Assembly (NCBI GenBank): GCA_945643635.1
Contig: CALZFC010000009.1
Span: 277,501-341,500 of the forward strand
Origin: Allodiplogaster sudhausi
Lineage: Eukaryota; Nematoda; Chromadorea; Rhabditida; Diplogasteridae
Direction of reading: 5' to 3'
DNA length: 64,000 nucleotides
Of this stretch, positions 38,936 to 52,257 are shown piece by piece; within the stretch, counting starts at the first letter, position 1, and each line of letters opens with the position of its first letter. The position numbers and the translations under genes were made by a program. Below the pieces are notes generated by a model, which saw only the letters and a list, made by a program, of their open reading frames with translations, searched no databases and was not told where the DNA came from.

Positions 38936-39055
38936 CTAGAGTGAGAGAAAGAGAGAGAGAGAGCTAGAGAGAAAGAGATAGAGAGAGAGAGAGAGCTAGA
39001 GAGAGAGAGAGCTAGAGAGAGAGAGAGAGAGAGCGAGAGCAAGAGCTAGAGAAGC
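38908..39055. repeat. (GA)n tract with GCTAGA interruptions
   Basis: GA repeat in which GAGCTAGAGAGA recurs about five times. Confidence 0.92.
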
Positions 39056-39893
39056 AGGCAGCCTGGACACGGCAGAGAGAAAGAAAGTTGGAGGCCTAAA
39101 CACAATTGTCTGACTGAACAATAAGGCAAGAAATGGAAAAAAAGAATGAAGAAACTATGGCCAGATATGACATGGCCATGAGTGTGGACCACCTTTCAGC
39201 GACAGTCTCAGAGAAGAGGAGGGAACGGCTCGCTGATAGGGAAAAGGCAGACAATGAAAACGCGACGGTCTATTTAAACGGCCGGAAGTATAGAGTGAGC
39301 AAGGGAGAGATGGTTGTCAGATAAGAAAGATAGCCTCAGGGTTCTTGGGAACGAGAGAAAGATGATTTATAACTTCTGATTTGTGTTCAGCAGCGAAAGA
39401 TGCTAAATTATCAGGAACAATGATCTGTATGTATTCGTTGTTCTTTCGCTGAAGAAACTTTAGAGAAGGTTTAGGAAAAGAATCTTAGGGAGACAGAGAA
39501 AATTCAGGCAGGCAGAGATGGAGAGAGAGAGACAGAGAGATGCATTGAAGGCGAAAGAGTGTGAGAGAGGAAGACGAGACATCTTTCATTTCAAGAGGCT
39601 ACTAGAGACTCCACGTGGTGAAGCATAGGGCAGTTACGTAATCAACAGGGAGCAATCAGTAGACTGGAAAAAGGGCGGAAGAGGGCAGGGAGAAGAGAAG
39701 TCGGAAATATTTTAACTAGAGTGTAGATTAGAGAAAAAGAGTGAAAGCGACAGATAGAGAAAGAAAGAGGAGGAAGAAAAAGAGGGGGTGGGCAGAGGGA
39801 GATAGAGGAAAAGAGAGAGAGAGAGAGAGATGGAGAGAGAGAGAGAAAGAGAGAGAGAGTAATTGAGATTGCGATTAATGCAACGAATGAAGT

Positions 39894-39942
<49 letters not shown>

Positions 39943-40573
39943 ACACGTGGTATATGATTAAGATCACTGAAAACTGTCTTAAGATTGTGCAATCTTACTT
40001 ACAGCGTGGAACGGGAGCCGAGGAAGGGATGAGAAGCAAGCAGTAGTGGATGGGAACAGTTCAAATAGAAACAGCTCTCTCTCTCTCTCTCTCGGCCATC
40101 TTCTCGTTCTTGCCGCTTTTTAAAATAAGCGTAAGCGGTAGCGGGCCGAGGCTACCGCTCTAAATAACTGACGGACAGCAGAATGATGCAATACGGGAGT
40201 CATTTGATGTAAATCGGCTGAATTAATTGCTCTTATTTGTCAGCCCTTTATCTGACGTGCACTCAACGATATTGTTTGTGAATCCCTTTGTTTTGCAAAA
40301 ACAATTTTTTTTAAAGAATGACTTTTCTCAATGCGACAATCCTTTACAGGTAATCATCATATTTCATATTTTTGTAATAATTCTGACATATCTTTCATTT
40401 TTTCATGCCGACTCAATTTCGCAGAAACCTTCATGCCATATGTTGTTCGTCTCAGATTTCGGCCTCCGACCTCTTGGTGTTTGGCCTGTTCGAGCAAGGA
40501 TGTTCTTCAAAAATTCTGGCCGAAAAAAAGATGGCATAGACCGTTTCTCGAAGTTTTGATGGGGTTAAAGGCC

Positions 40574-40703
40574 GACAGTGTGTAACAGACAGCGCAGGCG
40601 GAGAAGTTGGTGGCGAAGTCGGGATGCCAGTTTCCGTGATGATATCCATGGCAGGCGGCTGGAGCCGGCCATAGTTAGAGTAGGGGGCATTCGAGAGAGG
40701 CAC
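40574..40703 (-). CDS. Possible exon, unknown; could belong to the Ig/FN3 gene tail
   Basis: The minus strand reads a natural-looking polar segment here (NAPYSNYGRLQPP, ITETGIPTSPPTSPP) in unique sequence, unlike the surrounding GA tracts. Proline- and Tyr-rich tails of this kind are common in cytoplasmic ends of Ig receptors. It lies 2 kb downstream of the stop of the Ig/FN3 gene on the same strand. I could not find an acceptor AG directly before it, and no start codon is evident. It may be an alternative 3' exon, a pseudo-exon or chance. Confidence 0.22.
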
Positions 40704-41099
40704 AGGAAGAGAGAGGAAAAGAGAGAGATAGAGAGTCAGGAAGAGAGGCGAGACATAGTTACAGGAAGAGAGAGATTTAGCGAAAGAGAGAGAGAGCGAG
40801 AAAGAGAAAGAGAGATAGAGAGAGAGATGGGATCTGTGATCTGCAGGGCAGCTGCCCTCTCGGCCAGCTCTGTCGCTGCCTAGTCGCCCTCTCTTCCCTC
40901 TTCAGTTGTCATCAGCCACAGTGATCATAGCCGACCGATGTGCTCAGGAGGAGGTCACGCAGTCAGCCTTTCCGAAGCTTGAGTTACCGAGCGAAAAGAA
41001 GAGCAGGAAAAGTTCAGGAGAGAGAAAAAGTGCTCAGCCACGTGCCGAGGAATGCGTGGCTGAGGTTGAGCACTTCGGCCTATCCGTTCTTGTGACATT

Positions 41100-41154
<55 letters not shown>

Positions 41155-41177
41155 CCATCTCTCTCTCCGATTCCCTG

Positions 41178-41268
41178 TTCCCTGTTCCTCTCCTCTCTTT
41201 TATCCCTCTTCCTGTTCTGTAAGAGAGAGAACAGGAAGAGGGATAAAAGAGAGGAGAGGTACAGGGAA
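41178..41268. repeat. Long near-perfect inverted repeat (hairpin)
   Basis: Arms 41187-41218 and 41228-41259 are perfectly complementary over 32 bases with a 9-base loop. Pairing continues outward to 41178 and 41268 with a single mismatch. The stem is not a simple CT/GA fold: it includes the unique string TTTTATCCCTCTTCCTGTTC. It would form a stem of about 40 bp if transcribed. A (CT)n tract lies immediately on its left (41104-41152). Confidence 0.93.
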
Positions 41269-42650
41269 GATGGTGGGGTTCACAATATATTTATTGGTGG
41301 TTCTTTAGTGGGGCTTCGTGTCACTCTCACAATGAGTAAGTGGGTGAGGAGCCTAACTGATTGGGTTGAGTCAGCAAAGAAAGATCACGAGAACACGGCA
41401 CATCACACGACATTGGATCCATGTGAGAAGGAAGTTCTAGCTTCCTCGCAATCTCTCATTCTCTTCCAGTTCCGGTCACAAAATAGAAGCATTTCATGGC
41501 ACAATTCAATAGCATGACGTATACAGAACATATTTTGGCTACTCTGGGCGGATAGTGATAACTGATATGAGCTACATTATTGTCAACAGAGAGAGAGCAA
41601 ATAGCTTATCAATGCGGCGATATCATTGTGCGTATAGATGGTTTAGATGCTGATAATAAAGATGTTACAATAGCAAATGGGCCGAAATGTAGTGAGATGT
41701 AGCACAAATTGTGAGCGAGAGCAAGGCGAGATAATAGTGGTGAGTGTGTGAGGAAGCGAATGAACGAGAAAGTGATAGAGAGAGTGAGACACAGAAAGAA
41801 ATAAAGAAAGATTCACTACTCCTGCAAACGGCCCATATCGGCGGCTATTTCTTCGCAACAACACTGATGGTGAGACCATAAACGTCATTAGGCCAATGAC
41901 ATATTCACAGTAAATTTTATTCATGTTTGCATTAGTAATATACTAAATTAAATCCATATCCAATCGACGAAAAAAGTGGAACCGCAACAACGATTTACAA
42001 TTGTTCTTTTGGTTTCAATAATGAAAAGAAGCAAGATAATGACGAAGATTGATCAATATATGTATAAGTAAATTGCTTATGAATAACTGGACCTGTAGGG
42101 GGCAATAACGTGACCCATTGCTTCTATCATAAATGACTGGCGTAGAGGAACGCTGAAAAATGAAGGCAAGGCAAGCATTGAGCCACTTTTCAAAACTGTC
42201 AATGCTGAAAGAGTCGTTTCGAGGTCGTCTATTTTAATCATGGAATAGATAAATCGAGTGTGGGAAGAAGGAGCTCACGTCTGCGTGTGTTTTTGGCCAA
42301 AGAATAGAATAGCCAAGTTATCAACAAGCGCGACGAAATCAGAGCGAGGAGATGAAAGCTCAACCAATACATACGTTGTTTGTTGTGACGCGCGCGTGGC
42401 GATTTCGTTGAAATAATTGATGCTGTGTAGATATCAAATGGCATATACTGATAGTGGTGGCAACTGAGAGTGCTAAGAAGACAAGCATATAGGGTAGGTT
42501 GTGGTTGGTGGAGATGTTTAAGTCGGCTAGAGTTGTGGAGAGGTCTGAGTTGCTAGATTTAGTGGGGAAGTCTAAGTTGTGTGGAGAGGTCTAACTAGCA
42601 ATGAGGAGAGCTCTAAATTGGCTAGGGTTCTGGAGAGGTCTAAGTTGCTG

Positions 42651-45600
42651 CTAGAGTTGTGACTGGCGGAACTCTTGGCGTAGTCGCTGAATGCGTAGCT
42701 CATCGATGAGCGCCGCGTGCGAGTCTTCGTCGGGTGTCGTGATGTACATGTCGCGGAACATATCGCCGACCACGGAGTCGCGACCGTCCAGCGACTGCCG
42801 CGAACCGTCAGACAAGTACGCGAGAGCACCTCAATTTAGATGACCATATGCTTCTGCTTGCTCCGTCGGCTAATTATAGGCGCTTTTCAAGAAAATTAAT
42901 TATGCATTTGCATTTTTCTTGTGCCAACACGTACAATATTCCTCACCATCCAAGTTCAGCTAAGTCAATATCAGTACTAGTACCGCCCATCAGTTGCACT
43001 TATCATTCTTCAGGCTTTACTTTCAAGTGAATTGATTCATAAAAGTGTTGCGCACGCCATAATTCCTTTAAAATGCATGAATTAAACAGAAATAATAAAA
43101 TATAATAAAATATTTCGAAAGGAAACCCGTGATGGCAGTAGTGGCATCGTGGCCATCGCTGGCCTCAGCCGTGGTCACAGTGAGGTCTCTCGATCTTTGC
43201 TCGCTCTCTCGCTCGTAGTCGTCACTGCCCTCATGGTGCCAGAGACTACCGATGCCGCCTCCCACGTAGTCCGCCCTAAATGTGTATTCTAATACTACTG
43301 ATAAAAAAAAGTCTATGACTAGAGCAAAGTGTAGCAGCAGCTCATCTTATGTTAGCATTTGGGGCGCGCACACTATATGGCATGTCACACTGGCAGAAAT
43401 TGGTCTTCTTTAAATAGATGGTGATGTAAGCCAAAGCCACTCAGGAAATGGAAAAAAGAAGCTTTAGAATACAGCGAAAATATGGCAACGCGTGCTTTCT
43501 TTACATTCTTTCTTGTTTTCGCTCTTGAATGTTGCCAGGTCCCCCTCTGGCAAAAGTGGAATGGCTCCATCGTGCTCTGTCTCGTCTGCTGATTGGCAGA
43601 TGCTCAAAGGAGTTTAATTTTTTTTAATCTAAATCTTATCCTTTGCCGGTAGAATTTCTCTACTTAAAAAATGATAATTTGGAAAAAAATACTTGGAAAA
43701 AAACCAAATGACCCCAATGAACTCTGTGAAACACATTTCCTATTGCAGGACAATGTCGATTAAAAAATTCAAGAATGTGAAGCTTCTCCCTAAATTCTTT
43801 AGGAGACATTGTTCTCTAACAACGGCTATAAAGATGAACTTACGCGATGTAGCGAGGGTCGAAAAATTGTCTCTTCGGAACATCAGTAGACCGCAGATTG
43901 TATGCTGAAAGAAATAGAAGGTGGAACGGAAAGTAGAATACGTAAGTTTGAAAAGAGAGACGACACGTTTTGTCATTTCTATCATTCGTCAACCATTTAA
44001 CGCCTAGAATAACGGTGGAAAAAAAGATAGGCATCTTAAACGGCTGGACCCAAATGTTATTTTAGTCGCCTTTTAAAGGCCGCGCTTTGCAATACAAATT
44101 CCATTTTTAGAAATTTAATGAATTAGGCAATATTTCCAATTTCTTGTAAAGGATTATGATTATGTTGAGTGTTGAGGTGCTAAAACAATTCGAACTTCAC
44201 AACCCTGTCCGAAGCCCAACCAACAAACCTTGGAAACCATACCTTATCAGTTAGATAGAGACTGCATCCGAAACCTCATATTGGTGTGTTTTTCTAACAT
44301 CATAAACACCAATCATAATGAGAAGCATAACATATACGCAAAGATAAATTAATGCAAAACTATCGACCCTGGCAGGACTCGAACCTGCAATCTTCGGTTT
44401 AGGAGACCGACGCCTTATCCATTAGGCCACAGGGCCACATGCACTACCATCTTAGAGTAGCCTATCTATCTATCGAAATAAGTCAGGTAATCCGCTTGGA
44501 CGATGTATGCATGAGAAACAAATGCCTACTAAATTGCGAAGGGTCGTCGGCAGTTTTCGGTTCATAGAAGCCGTTGTGAAGTGGCGCAGTGGAGGCTGAG
44601 AAATGATTGGCAGAAGGGTGCTGCCGATGTTTCTTCTTGAGAGAATGAATAGAGTGACGGCGAGCGAGGAGGCAGAGGAGCGCGAGAAGGAGGAAGACGG
44701 CGATGCCACCAAGCAGCGCCGTGTACACCATGACGTCACTCGACGACTCTGCAGGACACACATTAGAAAGATCTATTTCTCTACGTCAACAAAGTATTAT
44801 CGCTATCACTTCTATCATTTAGCCATATATGTAATTTTTTTTGTTCAAGAAAAACATAGTAACTATACAAAGTCAACCAACACAGACTCAACGCGATGCT
44901 TTATTATGAGGAGAATGAGTCGGAGCATTTTTTTTTTGACTTGGAAGTTCATACAATGAAGTGCTCATTCAGTATATGAAAGTTCAATGAGAGTAAAAAC
45001 AAATGCGTTAGATCATTTTCTGGTTGGCTGTCTGCCAGAAACAAGAGAAAGATAGAATGATGATGAACCTCTGATCGTGAGACTCAGCGCACGTGAGGGT
45101 TCGCTCGGTGGAAATGGTGGTCGTAGCGCGATGACTCGCAGCTCCACGTCATCCGAGAGCACTGTCGGATGCGAGGTCACCTTGAACTGTGGCGCGAGAA
45201 CTTCTCCCTAAACATTTGGAAATTGTCAATAATGAAGTGACTGATTTGCACTATTTCAATGTTATTATTTCTTTTGAAATGAATAAAATCGAGACAAAAA
45301 AAATTGACTATTTGTGTGAACTGGTCAGCGTGCTGGGGACGCATCTCCACCCGGTAGGAGTGCGCACCTTCCACCGGCTGCCACAACAGAAGCTGCCCAG
45401 CCAGGCGAGCTTCGCTTGGACGCGCTAGCCGAGTACATACTAAATAAATAAATAAATATATATATATATGTATATCTTCCCCTTTTACTACCAATATCTA
45501 AATTTGAACTTTGCACTTGTGTGTGAACTTTATAATTTATGACTTGTAAATATTTGCACCAGACCACCCGCTCTGTATATTATTTTCGAATACAAATTCC

Positions 45601-48600
45601 TTCATGACATTCACGAAAATGAATTCCTTCATGATGATATTTACGAATGATTACGATAGAAAATTTATTTTTGGATTGTGGAAGTGTTTTTTGGTTTTAT
45701 ATGTGCCTGCGTTCAGTCTTTCGAATGCTCGGCGCCGCCATTCTATTCAATGCATATCCGTCTCTGTCACACATTGTATGTACCGTGTTTCTCGACGACT
45801 GTCGAATTTGTCGTCCCCATAAGATTCGTGCTCTCGACATGCACTCGATAACGTCCGAACGGAGTCAAATCTGAGAGAATGAACAAGAAGAGAATGACGA
45901 GAAGCGAACGCTGCTGTTGTTCAATGTTGTATTCTTTCCTAATTTCATACGTCTCTCAATTCTCATCTGTTTTTTTCAAAGTTTAAAGCAAATGCATGCT
46001 AGAGAACGCTTTCGAATGATCTTGCGATTTCGGCGGTAAATTTGTTTTCCTCTTCAGCAGCTTAATAACTCTTGAAAAGAACATTAAAAGTATGTAGATG
46101 TTTCAAGCAGGGCACTACATATTTCGCAATTTGCTTTTGCAAAGTCTAAAAGTACACCCTTCCTAAGGGCCTCACACCGTGACTACATCTTCAGTGACAC
46201 GGTAATCTAAGAGAAACAAACTGCGAAAAGGGGAAAATAAATCTCTTTGCAAGACTGAATAACCTACAAAACCTCGCTCTCCAAGTTCCTTTTTATCCAG
46301 TATAATTTGTGTGGAGTAGCTACTATTAAAAAAAGACGCGTGTTCGAGTGGCTTTTCATATACGACATAACAAGTTTTTTTTGTCGAATTAGAGGACACA
46401 CAATTTTCTTCATGTGCCTAATCACAGATGTCTTTTCTGATGTGCCCAAGTGTTTATGAGCAGCAGTAACCTTGTAGAAGTACATTGGAGTGCCGAGTGA
46501 CGACGCGTCCACCGCTGCCGCTCGTTCCTTCCGACAGCTCGCACTCTTCGTAGTGGACAGTGAAGCTTTGCTCGTGCGCGCCGTCATAGCCTCAAAATGG
46601 GCATAATCACAAGATGAGCAGCGAGCTCAGCACTAAATTTTTCGACAACTTAAAAAAGAAATCTTGATAAATCTAATAAGGAATAATACAGTAGAGAGAA
46701 TAACGTGGAAAAAGAAGAGATAGTAGATATTCTGCTAAATTATTCGACAATGTATGTACATATATAGAAGAGAAATCTAGACAACGTGGAAACGGAATCT
46801 TTTCAATACTTAATGGATGATATCACTGTGACTATGCAAATACATATGTACATACCTGGATCAAACTTGGCACGAAGAGCTTGTGGCCCCTCGCAATCGA
46901 GTGATCGAATAACTGCAGGCTGCGGACGGGTATTCTATAGCGAGTATTAGTTTTTTTTACACATAATAAATTTTTTAGCGAGAATCTGAGCTTAAAGGAA
47001 CGAAAAGATTTAGTAAACGAGAGTGTCTAAAATTACATAATAGTAGCAAAGATTTAGTTCTGGAGTAGATTGGTTATTGGTTATTGTATACCTCAACGAT
47101 GACGTCCGTTTCGGTTCTAATGGTAGAAACAGCGTTGCTTACAATACACTCGTACTTGCCACTATGCTCGTACTCGGCGCGATTTATAGTAAGCGCATTC
47201 TCGGAAATCCTTTCCTGCAACCAGGAAGTGACTTAAAGTTAAGCTCCAGTTACTTCCATGAAGTCATTGAATGTATGAGGTCAGCCAAGTAAAGAAATGC
47301 TTGGGGACCACCTTTTTTCTTGATCTTTTCTCTATTGTCTCTGATAGAATGTATTCAAATTCTTAATGTAAGCCTTTTTCATTTATTCTTTTAGACATTT
47401 ATTACGAGAGCAGACACAAAGGTTTTCTGCTACAAAAGAACTGTGAAAGATAGTCGTGTTCGTTTTGGCAAAATGTTAAAATTACCTAGAGCAAAGCACA
47501 CAAATGTTGTTTGCCATGTCTTTTTTCGTATGACTTTTAGTGCGACTGAGTGAACTCTGTGCTCTCGTCAACAGAGAAAAAGGACTTGTTTCATCTTGTC
47601 TGCCCACCCTTAAATGTCAAGAATAAGCCTTTTTTGGCAAGCTGCTGGATACAAAAGAGAATAATTGTACCACGGCGTGAAATGCTCGATGCGTTATTAG
47701 AGGTATTCTATAGCCTCCCTATAAGACGAGAGCTCAAAAAATAACGAAGAAAACTAAGAGCGAAAGCTACACCTACAAACGTTCGGAAAGAGAGAGAGAG
47801 AGAGAGAGAGAGAGGGAGCGAGGGGAAAAAGTCCTTCCTGCCTCTTACAATTGTCGAGTGATATAAAAGTAGCGAACATCATGGCCATGCCAGCTTAGGC
47901 TCTGGTCTCTAGGGATACTGTAGCTACAATTTGAATCGAGCTAAACTAGTCGTAAGCCTATCTCCAGTTGTAGCTAATGGTTTCGTTTAGAACGTTTGTA
48001 AGAGTTTAGCGAGATTACGCGAGTGCTAACCTTATACCGTATCCAGTATTGAATAGGACGTTTCCTTATATCGTAACATTGAATAGGAAGTTACCTTGTA
48101 CCGTAACCAGTATTGAATAGGGAGCGGATCGCCGAAGCCAGTGCAGTTCAGCTGAAGACGCGCTCCGGCACGCACTCGCACCTCCATCGGCGGCCGTTGC
48201 ACAAAGGTGGGTGGCTCTGTTTCAGGCAAGAATAGTTTTAAAAACATCCGATTGCAAAGCTAATTAATTATAAATGGTCATTATGACCGAAAGCGGAGTG
48301 AATGAAGACCGAAAAATCTAAAATTCAAAAAGAGACCGAAAAAAGATCGAGAAAAAAACCAACTGGCAATAATGACATGCATCTCGAAAGTGGCGCCTCT
48401 TCCGAGTGGATTGTGTGGCTCGCACGAGTACATCGCGGTGTCGGAGGAGGTCACATTTGGCAAGAGCAAATAGTCCTCAAAATTAATTAATTAATTAATT
48501 AAAATCATTATCGGAGGTCATTTTCAACATTTGTGCACTAAAATGTTTTTTTGTTGTTGTTTATTATTGGACTTTATAATTTCATTCATTTCATGTTCAA

Positions 48601-48806
48601 GTAGATGTTCGCAATTTTTCTCCAAATGCTATAGCTTGCCCCATGCAAATGGAGCTACCAATGTACATATGTGATGCAGCTAGGCTAATTAATCATCACT
48701 CCTGCAAGAAAAGCACCACTTGATAGGTCAATGTGAGCCAAGTCCTCCGTCTCTCTGCATGGCTCTCACCTTCCAGATTCTCCATCTCTACATCCTTCTA
48801 TCCCCC

Positions 48807-48849
<43 letters not shown>

Positions 48850-49546
48850 TCAGTTTTCTTTCTCCCTCCCTGCTACCGACAAGCCTTCGCTTCTTTCCGG
48901 TCATTCCCGTTCTTATCGTTCTGTTCCATTCATCTTACGTTCTCGAATCCAATCTTAGCTGTTTCTCTTGCTCATTAAATCATTTCTCACGTCGTGTTCA
49001 GAGTGGCTGCTCCTCCTGACCACTATTACGCTCTGACAAAGAGTTCTTCTATCGGAGCAGAGCAGACCATGTGATCGACATGGATAGCCTTGTACCATTT
49101 CCAGGTTGCGCCTGCTCATAGCCGCGCCTTTAGACTTCTCTTTCCAATCTCTCAATATTCATTTTTGCTCTTTCTCTCTCTCTCTCTTTTATTCTCTGTC
49201 TATCCTTATTTGTCTATTCATATCTCTCGCTGTCTCTCCCAAATCTTTCACTCTTTCTTTTCTTAGCATATATCATTTTTATCAGTGTCATTTCTTCTCA
49301 CTTTCTTCTAACCAAATGCCATCAAACGCACTCTGCACTATGACAAATCTCTACTTCTCTCGTTCAAAAACAAATCTATGTATGAACGCTTCTAACCATT
49401 CATTATTAGAGTATTGTTCTTCTTCACTCTCTCTCTCTTTCTCAACCTCTCTCCCTCTCTCTCTCTCTCGCTCTCTACTGCCCTCTCTCTCTCCTTATCT
49501 CACTTTCTCTCACATCAATCCGTGTCTAGTTCACTCTCCCTCTCTC

Positions 49547-49583
<37 letters not shown>

Positions 49584-51478
49584 ACTTCTTGCTATGCAAT
49601 CTAGTCGGTGATGAAGTGGATCGAAAACGTGATGATGCTGAAGAGTCTCTGCTAGATTGATAGTAAACTAGACCGAGTGCCTAGTTAATACGAAGTGATC
49701 ATTCACATTGTCAACTGCATATCAACAGAGAATAAGAGAGAGAGAAAAATAGTGAGAGAGAGAAAGAAATAGAGAGAGAGTGATAATGAAGAATAGACTG
49801 CGGAAGGATGAGAGATGCAAAGATGAGGAGACGCTCTTTCACCCTTAGCTGCTGCCAACTTCACCTAATATGTTAGGTGGCCAGACGATCTGCCCAGTGT
49901 ATACACTCTTCATCTTGGATGGCGAGACTTCTTAAACAGTTTGCGATTCAAAATAGCAAATGGTAAGAGATTCACACATACATAAACAGTCACGTGCGAG
50001 CGCGAGAACCCAGCAAATTTTGGCTGACATATTTCTTAACAGTTTTCCAGTTTCCATTCACCGAGTGAGATTTGCTGAAAATGGCACACGACAAACACGT
50101 ATGTATGTATATGCACGACCTGGGTAGAAGAGCGGGTTGCGAAACAACAACAACAAAAAAGAAAAGAAAAGAAAAGCTCGTCTACCTCTTCACGAGTGGC
50201 TACAAAGTGTCCATTCCTCGTCCAGTTGGTCATGGTCACGGGAGGATTGGCGTCGGCGGCGCAAGAGAGACGCGCGTCCGCGCCCTCTGCCAGTGTGTAC
50301 ACTTGGCGATTCGTGCGATGCACCTCTGGCACATCTGCAAGCGTGCCAATTCTATATCTCAGTCTGAGATATGGCCGGCAAGGGCCGGGTTTTGGAAATC
50401 CCTGATATCAGATTATCCTCCCCATTACGTCTTAATATTACTGCAATCACTTACCTTTCAACATTCCTAAAATAATATTAAAGAGGAATGCGGATGTGGT
50501 TTTTTTCATCAAACCATTCAAGTACATGGCGTTCATTCAAAGACTTCACAATCAAAAAAAGGACAACTGAATTGGAAAGTTTTGTTGATGTTATATAATG
50601 CATCAAGGAAAGGTATCTGACCGTTTGTAGAAAAAAACTGCAATCATAACTTTTAACCTTTCCTAAATCATTCTTGTATAATATAACCCATAACTTGGTC
50701 TTGATGGAATATAAAACAACAACAAAACTCCTATCCCATTCAGTTGTCCTTTTTACCTGTGAAGTGGCTTGAATGAACTGGCTACATGACTTATGTAGTT
50801 GAATGGTTTGACAATATCTTCCTCATTTGTCCTTAATATTACTTTCAAGTTTCCTTATATCATTCTTGTATAAAGCAACCCATAACTTGTTCTTGACGGA
50901 AAATAAAACAACAAAACAAAACTCTTTTCCTATTCAGATGTAATTTTTTTGTGCCTTTGAAATGTTTGAATGAAATCGTTACGTGACTTATGAAGTGGAA
51001 CGGGGTTCGACAAAGGGAACATTTGGGGACTCCTTTTTTTTATAGCTGAGGCATCTTTATGAAGTGCAAGGTGCGCTTGGAGCACAATTTAGCATCAACA
51101 TTGCCTCTGCGTCTGTTCATATCCTCTCTTCTGACATATTTTGGGCGACAGCTCCCTTTCCTTTTCTGCAGCCCTTTTCTGTATCCGAGACGTTGCTTCG
51201 TCTTCGAACTCTGTTTGTATATGTTTACATGTTTTTGTGCCAGGTCTGCTCGGATCCCCTCGGTCAAGTGGCTCTCCTCGGTCCACACTCACTCACTCAC
51301 TACACGCACGCGCTCTCTTCTCTCTTCTCTGTTTGCCTTTGCAATAGTTCATTCCATCTGTAAAAACAGCAGGTAGATGGTCGGCGCCCTCGGGAGAGAG
51401 AGAGAGAAAGCGCAACCTGACACGTGATGAGATGCTTCCATAACTGTCTCTTTCCTTCCTCCTTCCCTCTTTCTCTCC

Positions 51479-51509
<31 letters not shown>

Positions 51510-52226
51510 CTTCTCTCTCTCCTCTTCCCGATATCGTTGTCGTAGGTGGTAGGGCTCTTCTTTTCTTGCATCCCCCACCCAGCAGCTTTTCTCCCGCACA
51601 CTTTTCTACCGCAAATGGCCATAAAAAGTGGGCTGTTTATCTTTGCATCCCTCGTTTTTATGCACTAAGTTGTCGAGTGGCTCAACCGGCCACTGCATCT
51701 GACCTTTGTCTCGCTCTTCTTTCTCTGCGCCTTTTCCATCTCTATAGTCTCTTCTCTTTTTCTCTCCCTCTCTCTCTTAATCTCCATTCTTTCTCTCTCT
51801 CTTTTAATGTAACCTGTCGCATTCTCATCTTATCGTTGTTCGCAATCGAATTAGAGAGGGCACGCCAGGGAGGGGAGGGCTCTGCTCTGCGGCGAATGCC
51901 CTTTCGGCCCCCAAGAAGTAAGACACCCGATCAAGAGAGAGAGAGAGAGAGAGAGAGAAGAGAAGAGAAGGAAGGGAGGATATCGAGAAAGAGAAAGATG
52001 GGAATGGACAGGCGAGGAGGAGAAGGAAGAGAAGGTGGCGAGGAGAGGTGTTCTCCGGGTGGCCGTTCGCATTGGCTCCTCCGCCCTTCTGGCCTCTCCT
52101 CCCTCGGCTTGGAACCAATCACTCTTCCGCTTCTTGCACTGATTCTTGTCTAGCTGCAGTCTGCTGTCAAATAAGCAGGTCGCCCTCCTCCTCCCCTCTT
52201 GCATAATCGCTCTCCTTCTATCGCGC

Positions 52227-52257
<31 letters not shown>

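Larger units (their letters stand above)
37933..42650. other. Intergenic region between two minus-strand genes
   Basis: This stretch lies upstream of the aminotransferase and downstream of the Ig/FN3 gene, and is dominated by GA tracts (38425-38635, 38908-39055, 39800-39940, 40700-40830). It also contains the long hairpin at 41178-41268. The aminotransferase promoter should lie just above 37932, but no clear core element was seen. One protein-like open block on the minus strand (about 40574-40700) is described in the findings. Confidence 0.5.

Noticed and set aside
39133..39324. 63-residue open frame on the plus strand
   Set aside because: Not repeat-derived and fairly protein-like, but it has no domain, no partner exons and no clear signals around it.
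51040..51292. Open frames on the minus strand inside an Ig/FN3 intron
   Set aside because: The flanking Ig exons (53129 and 50334) join in phase and reconstruct an unbroken Ig boundary (FLDVQ|YVPEV), so no exon is needed here.
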